Assembly (NCBI GenBank): GCA_031119195.1
Contig: JAVHYG010000084.1
Location: 1 to 6,950, forward strand
Source: Rickettsiella sp.
GTDB lineage: Bacteria > Pseudomonadota > Gammaproteobacteria > Diplorickettsiales > Diplorickettsiaceae
Length of the DNA: 6,950 nt
Reading direction: 5' to 3'
The position numbers were made by a program, and so were the translations under genes. The notes below the pieces were generated by a model, which ran no database searches, was not told the origin of the DNA, and saw nothing but the letters and a program-made list of their open reading frames with translations. Below, in pieces: positions 1-5,631 of this stretch; the first letter of the stretch is position 1, and every line of letters starts with the position of its first letter.

Positions 1-2155
1 TATGGGTTCCAATAAGAATATCGATAGCCCCTAACATCAAACGAGCTTGAATTTTTTTTTGTTCAGCGGCCGAACGAAAACGTGAAATCATTTCAATGTG
101 CACCGGCCATTCTGCAAATCGATCAGTAAAATTCTGATAATGCTGTTGGGCTAATAACGTGGTAGGAACTAAAATAATGACTTGTTTATTAGATTGAATT
201 GCTAAAAAAGTAGCGCGCATTGCTACTTCTGTTTTTCCAAAACCAACATCTCCGCAGACCAAACGATCCATTGGTTTGTTTGAGGTCATATCGTTAATAA
301 CCTGTTGAATAGCCGATGTTTGATCAACCGTTTCAGTGAAAGGAAATTGCGCAGAAAAAAGCTGGTAATTTTCATCAGGTAAAGCAAAACTATAGCCTCG
401 TTGCGCTTCGCGACGTGCATAAACATCAAGTAATTCTGCTGCGACATCGTGCATCTGTTCGGCGGCTTTTTGTTTAGCTTTCTCCCATTGATCAGAGCCT
501 AATTGATGCAAAGGTGCATGCTCAGATTCACCACCACTGTAGCGGCTAATTAAATCTAATGAAGCAATGGGAACATAGAGCTTCGCCTCATTAGCATACT
601 CAAGAATCAAAAATTCACTTTCATAATCACCTACTTTGATATGTTCCAAACCCCGATAACGACCTATACCATGATCAATGTGAACAACTGGACTTCCTAG
701 ATTTAATTCTGTCAAATTACGAAAGATTGCCTGATTATCACCGCTCTTAGTCTTGCGTTGTCGTTGTATAACATGTAAGCCAAAAAGTTGAGACTCGGTA
801 ATTAATACAAAAGGGGGATGCGAAAAATAAAAGCCTTCCTCTAATGGCGCAATGGCAATATTAATCGGATTTGATGCTTGTAAAAATGCATTCCAAGTCG
901 CACACCGCTGTGGCTGAATAGCCAAATTTTTTAAAAGATCTAATAAAACTTCGCGTCGACCTGCACTTTCTACACAAAATAAAACACGAGAAGCTTCCCT
1001 TGATAAAAATTCATTTAAAAAAATCTGTAATCTAGCTAAGGGTTGCTCTAATTTATGGTCAATAGTAATGTCTGGGAAGATTTGTACAGGAAAATTATAA
1101 CGATCTCCGGCTGTACTTATGGGAGTTTGATTTAATAAAAGTCGTGGAAATTGTTTAAGTTTTGTAAATAAGTTATCCAAACCAATATATATTTTTTCAG
1201 GAGATAATATTGGCCGTTGTACATCATGTCTTAGTTGTTCATAACGCTTATTGATTTCTTGCCAAAAATTTTGCGCTGATTCGTAAATATCATTGACTTC
1301 TACAAGCAAAGCGCTACCCGGTAGATAATCGAGTAATAATTGTGTTTGTGCAAAAAATAAGGGAAGATAATATTCAATACCAGCAGGGGCATAAGCACGA
1401 CTTACCGCTTCATAAAGCGGACAGTTTAAAGGATTACCGATAAAATTTTCACGCCACTGTTGTCTAAATTGGCTTATCGCTGATTCTGATAAAGGAAATT
1501 CTCTAGCAGGAAGCAGATCGATCTTTTCTAGCTTTTCTGTTGAACGTTGCGTATCAGGATCGAATTGACGAATACTATCGATTTCGTCATCGAAAAAATC
1601 AATACGATAGGGTGTATCACAGCCCATGGGAAAAATATCTAAGATGGACCCACGCACCGCAAATTCACCACGCGTTAACACTTGTGAAACAACATGATAT
1701 CCCGCTTTTTGTAGCCCTTGACGCATATCATCAATTCGCCGTTTTTCACCGCACTGAATCATTAATCCTGTTGATTGAATATAGTTTAATGGCGGAAGCC
1801 GTTGTAGCAATGTTGTAATGGAAACTAATAATATTCCGCGATCTACAAAAGGCAGTTGTGTTAAAGTTAATAAGCGCTGTGAAATAATATCTTGATGGGG
1901 TGAAAAATGATCATAGGGCAAAGTTTCCCAATCTGGAAAATTTAGTACCTCTAATTGAGGGGAAAAAAATTTTAATGCTGCTTCTAAACGATTGGTCGTC
2001 AATGTATCAGGTGTTATAGCTAAAATAACCCCGCTATGTTTATTAGCTATTTCACTTAAAACAAGCGCAATACTATCTTGTCGTAAATTACCTAAGCGCA
2101 AACGTTGTTTGGGTCTTGTCGGAATTGAAAAATTGAAAATTTCAGAAATAGTCAT
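1..2155 (-). CDS. mfd: Mfd, transcription-repair coupling factor (3' end outside window)
   Basis: Mfd is a cytoplasmic DNA translocase that pushes stalled RNA polymerase off template lesions and recruits UvrA for nucleotide excision repair. Seen here are 718 continuous codons from ATG at 2155, read through to the window edge. In order: a UvrB-like N-terminal module (GEFAVRGSILDIFPM ending at residue 177, and YAPAGIEYYLPLFF at 255-268); the RNA-polymerase-interacting Tudor-like domain (VVHIDHGIGRY, about 490-500); and the start of the RecG-like motor with Walker A GDVGFGKT (635-642) and motif Ia PTTLLAQQHY (664-673). The sequence stops at ILIGTH, just before the expected DEEH box. E. coli Mfd has 1148 residues, so roughly 430 should lie to the left. 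AGGA at 2164-2167 (minus), 8 nt before the ATG, supports the start. The gap to mnmG is 31 bp, which suggests cotranscription. I found no frameshift at the points checked. Confidence 0.97.
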   Translation of the reverse strand, partial: MTISEIFNFSIPTRPKQRLRLGNLRQDSIALVLSEIANKHSGVILAITPDTLTTNRLEAALKFFSPQLEVLNFPDWETLPYDHFSPHQDIISQRLLTLTQLPFVDRGILLVSITTLLQRLPPLNYIQSTGLMIQCGEKRRIDDMRQGLQKAGYHVVSQVLTRGEFAVRGSILDIFPMGCDTPYRIDFFDDEIDSIRQFDPDTQRSTEKLEKIDLLPAREFPLSESAISQFRQQWRENFIGNPLNCPLYEAVSRAYAPAGIEYYLPLFFAQTQLLLDYLPGSALLVEVNDIYESAQNFWQEINKRYEQLRHDVQRPILSPEKIYIGLDNLFTKLKQFPRLLLNQTPISTAGDRYNFPVQIFPDITIDHKLEQPLARLQIFLNEFLSREASRVLFCVESAGRREVLLDLLKNLAIQPQRCATWNAFLQASNPINIAIAPLEEGFYFSHPPFVLITESQLFGLHVIQRQRKTKSGDNQAIFRNLTELNLGSPVVHIDHGIGRYRGLEHIKVGDYESEFLILEYANEAKLYVPIASLDLISRYSGGESEHAPLHQLGSDQWEKAKQKAAEQMHDVAAELLDVYARREAQRGYSFALPDENYQLFSAQFPFTETVDQTSAIQQVINDMTSNKPMDRLVCGDVGFGKTEVAMRATFLAIQSNKQVIILVPTTLLAQQHYQNFTDRFAEWPVHIEMISRFRSAAEQKKIQARLMLGAIDILIGTH

Positions 2156-2186
2156 ATAAAATGTCCTAATTTATAAATTTTTTCGT

Positions 2187-4055
2187 CTAACGTTTTTTTA
2201 TATGAACAAGTAATAACGAAATGGCTGCAGGCGTTACACCGGGAATACGTGACGCTTGACCTAAAGTCAGTGATTTATGTTGACTTAATTTTTCTCGTAC
2301 TTCATTAGATAACCCTTTTACCGTGTTATAATCTAAATCTACAGGTAATAAAATTGCTTCATAGCGCGCTTGCCGCTGAATTTCAGTAAGCTGGCGTTCA
2401 ATATAGCCTTGATATTTTGCTTGAATCTCGATTTGCTCGCTAATCTGAGGATCCATAATGCCTGGGCCCAAACCTTCAACTTGCATGAGATCGTTATAAT
2501 TTAATTCGGGCCGAGATAACAATTCAGAGACACGATATTCTTTTGTTAAAGGTTGCTTTAAATAAGCTTCTATATAGCCACTTTCTAACGATTGTGGTCT
2601 AACATAAAGCTTTTGCAAACGGTGTTGTTCTTTTTCTATCGCATCACGTTTAGTACATACTGTTTTCCAACGTGCTTCATCGATTAAACCCAACTGATAG
2701 GCCGATTCACTAAGACGCAAATCAGCATTATCTTCACGAAGTAATAGACGATATTCAGCACGACTCGTAAACATACGATAAGGCTCTAAAGTTCCTTGCG
2801 TAATTAAATCATCGATCAAAACCCCAATATAGGCTTCGTCACGGCGCGGAAACCAAGCTGATTTTTCCTGTGCTTTTCGCGCAGCATTTAAACCAGCAAT
2901 CAAACCTTGAGCCGCCGCTTCTTCATAGCCTGTCGTACCGTTAATTTGGCCAGCAAAAAATAAATTTTCTAAAATGCGCGATTCTAAGGAGGGAAATAAA
3001 TCACGTGGATCAAAAAAATCATATTCAATAGCATAACCAGGACGCGTTATATGTACTTGTTTTAAGCCTTTAATACTACGCACTAATTCAACTTGTACTT
3101 CGAAAGGCAAACTTGTCGAAATACCATTCGGATATACCTCATACGTATTAAGACCTTCCGGTTCCAGAAAGATTTGATGTGCTGCCCTACCTGCAAAGCG
3201 TACCACTTTATCCTCAATTGAAGGGCAATAACGCGGCCCTATTCCATCGATTACGCCACTATAAATAGGTGAACGATCCAAGCCAGCACGAATGATCGCA
3301 TGCGTTGTTTCGTTAGTATGGGTAATATGGCAACTCATCTGCGCTGGATGTTGTTCAACCTTTCCAGAGTAAGAGAATACTGGCAAAGGAAATTCACTTG
3401 GTTGTTCTAATAAGAGTTTATAATTGATAGTCCGGCCATCGAGGCGCGGCGGTGTTCCGGTTTTTAAACGATTAGTCCGTAGCGGTAATTGACGTAATCG
3501 CTCAGCCAGATGCATGGCAGCAGGATCGCCGGCACGTCCGCCTTGCGATTGTTGAAGCCCTATATGAATCTTACCCGCTAAGAAAGTTCCCGCAGTTAAT
3601 ATTACAGTTTTGCTGCGAAAACATATACCCGTTTGCGTAACAACACCTTTTATACGATTGTCTTCCCAAATGAAATCATCCACTGCCTGCTGGAAAATAA
3701 GTAAATTAATTTGATTCTCTAAAACAGTACGTATCGCTTGTTTGTATAAGTTGCGATCTACTTGGGCACGTGTTGCACGTACAGCTGGACCTTTGCTTGC
3801 ATTTAAGGTACGCCATTGTATTCCTGCCTGATCCGCTGCTTTGGCCATTACACCACCTAGCGCATCAATTTCTTTAACTAAATGACTTTTGCCAATCCCC
3901 CCAATCGATGGATTGCACGATAACTGACCTAAGGTTTCAATATTATGCGTTAATAAAAGCGTCGTTGCTCCCAAACGGGATGCAGCTAAGGCAGCTTCAG
4001 CTCCAGCATGACCACCACCGACAACAATGACATCAAAATCGTTTTTTTTAAGCAT
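2187..4055 (-). CDS. mnmG: MnmG (GidA), tRNA uridine-5-carboxymethylaminomethyl modification enzyme, FAD subunit
   Basis: MnmG works with the GTPase MnmE to install the (carboxymethyl)aminomethyl group on C5 of the wobble uridine U34 in tRNAs reading NNA/NNG codons, using FAD and methylene-tetrahydrofolate. The ATG at 4055 gives 622 residues (E. coli has 629). Seen are the FAD-binding dinucleotide fold GGGHAG (13-18), CNPSIGGIGK (47-56), the first family signature GPRYCPSIEDK with its Cys at 277 (the same number as the conserved E. coli Cys277), FAGQINGTTGYEEAAAQG (367-384), the second signature PYRMFTSRAEYR (425-436), and a helical C-terminal domain (VKGLSNEVREKL onward) that in the family contacts MnmE. 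The frame stays open 43 codons upstream to a GTG at 4184, but that extension is basic and unlike the family, and the Cys277 register favours 4055. The Shine-Dalgarno for the chosen start is weak. mfd follows closely; rsmG (gidB), its usual partner, is not adjacent. Confidence 0.97.
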   Translation of the reverse strand: MLKKNDFDVIVVGGGHAGAEAALAASRLGATTLLLTHNIETLGQLSCNPSIGGIGKSHLVKEIDALGGVMAKAADQAGIQWRTLNASKGPAVRATRAQVDRNLYKQAIRTVLENQINLLIFQQAVDDFIWEDNRIKGVVTQTGICFRSKTVILTAGTFLAGKIHIGLQQSQGGRAGDPAAMHLAERLRQLPLRTNRLKTGTPPRLDGRTINYKLLLEQPSEFPLPVFSYSGKVEQHPAQMSCHITHTNETTHAIIRAGLDRSPIYSGVIDGIGPRYCPSIEDKVVRFAGRAAHQIFLEPEGLNTYEVYPNGISTSLPFEVQVELVRSIKGLKQVHITRPGYAIEYDFFDPRDLFPSLESRILENLFFAGQINGTTGYEEAAAQGLIAGLNAARKAQEKSAWFPRRDEAYIGVLIDDLITQGTLEPYRMFTSRAEYRLLLREDNADLRLSESAYQLGLIDEARWKTVCTKRDAIEKEQHRLQKLYVRPQSLESGYIEAYLKQPLTKEYRVSELLSRPELNYNDLMQVEGLGPGIMDPQISEQIEIQAKYQGYIERQLTEIQRQARYEAILLPVDLDYNTVKGLSNEVREKLSQHKSLTLGQASRIPGVTPAAISLLLVHIKKR

Positions 4056-4106
4056 GATTTTACTTTTTTTAATTGCTACTGAGAATGCAACTTTCACACT
4101 TAAATG

Positions 4107-4137
4107 GCGGTGCTTTTTAACCTTGTTTGAACACCGC
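4107..4137 (-). promoter_or_regulatory. Small GC-rich hairpin in the mnmG 5' leader
   Basis: A perfect 6-bp GC-rich inverted repeat, GCGGTG (4107-4112) and CACCGC (4132-4137), is separated by a 19-nt AT-rich loop. It stands out because its surroundings are AT-rich. It lies about 51 nt upstream of the mnmG ATG and is not followed by a U-tract on the mnmG strand, so it does not look like a terminator. It may be a leader structure or chance. Confidence 0.2.
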
Positions 4138-4152
4138 AATGTGATCAGCCAT
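4117..4152 (-). other. Possible 11-residue leader ORF upstream of mnmG
   Basis: On the minus strand, ATG at 4152 opens a reading frame MADHIAVFKQG ending at TAA (4117-4119). A purine-rich AAGGGGG (4157-4163) lies 4 nt before the ATG, a little close for a ribosome binding site, although AGAAGG (4160-4165) sits at a more usual 7 nt. Codons 6-7 (GCG GTG) form the 5' arm of the hairpin at 4107-4137, and the stop codon is in the loop. This is the arrangement expected of a leader peptide that changes downstream folding, but an ORF this short can arise by chance. Confidence 0.15.
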
Positions 4153-4285
4153 ACTACCCCCTTCTTTCCACAAAACCCTTTCACCCCTAAAAATCTGTAC
4201 TTTTCACTATCTGTACCTTGCTATATAGGAGGTATATCAGGCAATATAGCGTTTTTTTTAATACTATTCCCAAGAGGAAGCCCAA

Positions 4286-5038
4286 ATGACAAGATTATGC
4301 GTCCTTTCTACCCTCACGGCCAGTTTATTCCTTAGCTCAGCGGCATTCGCAGCACAGAGTACCTCCCCAAGCACCGTTAATCAACCCAACATTTCTGGAA
4401 AGCATAACACCAACTTAGCTAATCCGAGTAAATCAGATATAAGCTATAGCATTGGAGCTGATCTCGGAGAAAATTTTAAAGAACAAGGCATAGATATCGA
4501 TCCCGAGAAACTAGCACAAGGCCTAAAAGATGCGAAATTAGGAAAATCTCGATTATCACAAGCGCAAATGGTGGACATTTTGAAAAACTTTCAACAACAA
4601 CTTATCGCAAAAAAAGAAGCCGCATTTAAAATATTGAGTGAAAAAAACAAACAACAAGGAGATGCTTATTTAGCTGAGAATCAAAAAAAACCAGGTGTTA
4701 TAACCACAGCAACTGGTCTTCAATATAAGATCATTAATCCTGGTAGCGGTGCTAACCCGACAGATAACTCAATGGTAAAAGTCGATTATACAGGCAGCTT
4801 TATTGATGGAAAAATTTTTGACAAATCAAAAGAGCCGGTTAAATTTCCCATAAAAAATGTTATTCCTGGCTGGACTGAAGTTTTAAAATTGATGAAACCA
4901 GGCGCTACGTTTGAAGTTACTATTCCACCGCAACTAGCCTATGGTGAGCATGGAGTTGACCAAGCAATCGGACCTTATCAAACCCTGCGCTTCACTATTC
5001 ATCTTATCTCAACAGAAAACGAAACAAAATCATCTTAA
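4286..5038 (+). CDS. mip: Mip-like secreted FKBP-type peptidyl-prolyl cis-trans isomerase
   Basis: This is an exported prolyl isomerase of the Mip/FkpA class, which catalyses cis-trans isomerisation of Xaa-Pro bonds in periplasmic or surface proteins. In Legionella, Mip aids intracellular infection. Of 250 residues, 1-22 look like a Sec signal peptide (TASLFLSSAAFA, likely cut at AFA|AQ); there is no convincing lipobox. Next come a Ser/Asn/Pro-rich linker (23-50), an N-terminal FKBP_N dimerisation segment from SYSIGADLGENFKEQGID (53-70), a long charged helix (about 93-132), and the FKBP domain from GLQYKI (144) to the end. The FKBP12 active-site residues are present: Tyr168 (VDYTG), Phe178-Asp179, Val192-Ile193, Trp196 (VIPGW), Tyr219 (LAYG) and Phe236. 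AGAGGA at 4273-4278, 7 nt before the ATG, supports the start. A hairpin terminator begins 6 nt after the stop, so the gene is monocistronic. FkpA-like naming is the alternative; the family call is firm. Confidence 0.93.
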   Translation: MTRLCVLSTLTASLFLSSAAFAAQSTSPSTVNQPNISGKHNTNLANPSKSDISYSIGADLGENFKEQGIDIDPEKLAQGLKDAKLGKSRLSQAQMVDILKNFQQQLIAKKEAAFKILSEKNKQQGDAYLAENQKKPGVITTATGLQYKIINPGSGANPTDNSMVKVDYTGSFIDGKIFDKSKEPVKFPIKNVIPGWTEVLKLMKPGATFEVTIPPQLAYGEHGVDQAIGPYQTLRFTIHLISTENETKSS

Positions 5039-5044
5039 ACAAAC

Positions 5045-5082
5045 AAACACGGTTGAAGCACTTATCATCTTCAACCGTGTTT
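5045..5082 (+). terminator. Strong hairpin terminator after mip
   Basis: A perfect 14-bp stem, AAACACGGTTGAAG (5045-5058) with CTTCAACCGTGTTT (5069-5082), encloses a 10-nt loop. It starts 6 nt after the mip-like stop codon. The 3' arm ends in TTT, followed by AATTTT, an interrupted U-tract. Read on the minus strand it is followed by GTTTGTTTAAG, so it could also stop leftward transcription running past tilS and antisense to csbD. Confidence 0.85.
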
Positions 5083-5129
5083 AATTTTGCCTCCTTAAAA
5101 TTGGTTTTTTTTATACAATTAGCTTCCTT

Positions 5130-5180
5130 ATTTTGTATTAAAGATAACAATTTTGTATGTCAATAAACTTAGTCTATACT
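5130..5180 (+). promoter_or_regulatory. Candidate csbD/yjbJ promoter, sigma-S-like, with upstream direct repeat
   Basis: TCTATACT (5173-5180) matches the extended -10 element typical of sigma-S promoters (C before a TATACT hexamer). A weak -35-like TTGTAT (5153-5158) sits 16 bp upstream. This would put transcription start near 5187 and leave a leader of about 60 nt. A 9-bp direct repeat ATTTTGTAT (5130-5138 and 5150-5158) has a 20-bp period, and its second copy overlaps the -35. A sigma-S promoter would fit the known RpoS dependence of E. coli yjbJ; its use here is inferred. Confidence 0.45.
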
Positions 5181-5234
5181 AGATTAGATAATAATTTTAT
5201 AAAATGTAAACCATTTTTAAATTATATAGCTACT

Positions 5235-5240
5235 AAGGAG
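5235..5240 (+). promoter_or_regulatory. Shine-Dalgarno that fixes the csbD/yjbJ start
   Basis: AAGGAG lies 6 nt before the ATG at 5247. It selects this start over the ATG at 5157, which would add 30 residues unlike the family and begin upstream of the candidate -10 element. Confidence 0.85.
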
Positions 5241-5246
5241 ACCTCA

Positions 5247-5453
5247 ATGAATTCAGATGAATTGAAAGGTAAATGGATGCAGATTAAAGGTAAGTTTCGT
5301 GAAAAATGGTCTAAGTTAACCGATGATGATTGGGAACAAGTTAAAGGAAATAAAGAAAAAATAATCGGTAAAATTCAAGAAAAATATGGAATTGGCAAAG
5401 AACAAGCTGAAAAGGAATTTCATGAGTTCTGTGATAGACATAAAAACCAGTAA
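5247..5453 (+). CDS. yjbJ: CsbD/YjbJ-family small stress protein
   Basis: This is a 68-residue, very hydrophilic, Lys/Glu-rich protein of the CsbD family, the same size as E. coli YjbJ (69). Seen are the family pattern of a repeated K-G-x-x-x-x-x-x-G-K unit: KGKWMQIKGKFREKWSKLTDDD (7-28, in two blocks) and KGNKEKIIGKIQEKYG (33-48), then a charged helix EQAEKEFHEF (52-61). There is no signal peptide or membrane segment, so it is probably cytoplasmic. Members are abundant under general stress (Bacillus sigma-B, E. coli RpoS), but the molecular function is unknown. The gene stands alone between two hairpin terminators and has an AAGGAG ribosome binding site and a sigma-S-like -10 element. A single Cys at 62 is of no obvious significance. 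Confidence 0.92.
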   Translation: MNSDELKGKWMQIKGKFREKWSKLTDDDWEQVKGNKEKIIGKIQEKYGIGKEQAEKEFHEFCDRHKNQ

Positions 5454-5549
5454 AACCTAAATTCTCCATAGGGCCTAAATAAAAAGATCGCATTTTAATG
5501 TTTGACTGCGAAAAAGATTATCTTAAAAACAAACTAAATTATGCTTATT

Positions 5550-5594
5550 GCACTTGAAATTGCGCATTAGCAATTTCAAGTGTTTTCTTTTCTC
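5550..5594 (+). terminator. Rho-independent terminator downstream of csbD/yjbJ
   Basis: A perfect 13-bp stem, CACTTGAAATTGC (5551-5563) with GCAATTTCAAGTG (5570-5582), closes a 6-nt loop GCATTA and is followed by TTTTCTTTTCT (from 5583). G5550 can add a G-U pair. The U-tract is on the plus strand only, so it serves the rightward csbD transcript, ending about 100 nt after the stop codon. Convergent tilS runs through it from the other side. Confidence 0.9.
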
Positions 5595-5631
5595 GATGGA
5601 AATTTTTAAGGGAAAAATCGCGATCCCCCTT

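Larger units (their letters stand above)
4056..4285. promoter_or_regulatory. Divergent mnmG/mip intergenic region with candidate promoters and repeats
   Basis: These 230 bp separate two divergently transcribed genes and must hold promoters for both. The best rightward candidate is TTTTCA (4201-4206), 17 bp, TATAGG (4224-4229), each matching four of six sigma-70 consensus bases. No leftward promoter stands out in the AT-rich sequence. Seen directly: an 8-bp direct repeat ATCTGTAC (4193-4200 and 4209-4216) that flanks the candidate -35; an inverted repeat GCTATAT (4220-4226) / ATATAGC (4244-4250); AGGAGG at 4227-4232 with no start codon at usable distance; and a hairpin GCGGTG/CACCGC at 4107-4137 in the mnmG leader. 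Their roles are inferred. Confidence 0.4.

Noticed and set aside
1540..1818. 92-codon plus-strand ORF opposite mfd.
   Set aside because: It lies entirely antisense to well-matched Mfd coding sequence and has no recognisable domain.
4027..4335. 102-codon plus-strand ORF spanning the mnmG start, the intergenic region and the mip start.
   Set aside because: It overlaps conserved coding sequence at both ends and has no family resemblance; it is a shadow frame.
5488..5511. Short inverted repeat TCGCA/TGCGA between csbD and its terminator.
   Set aside because: A 5-bp stem with a 14-nt loop is within chance expectation.
5498..5557. 19-codon plus-strand ORF (MFDCEKDYLKNK...) after csbD/yjbJ.
   Set aside because: It lacks a Shine-Dalgarno and ends inside the terminator stem; it is most likely chance.
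5608..5631. Imperfect hairpin (AAGGG/CCCTT with G-U pairs around palindrome ATCGCGAT) just after the tilS stop on the minus strand.
   Set aside because: The stem is weak and is followed by AAAAATTT rather than a T-tract, so I do not call it a tilS terminator.
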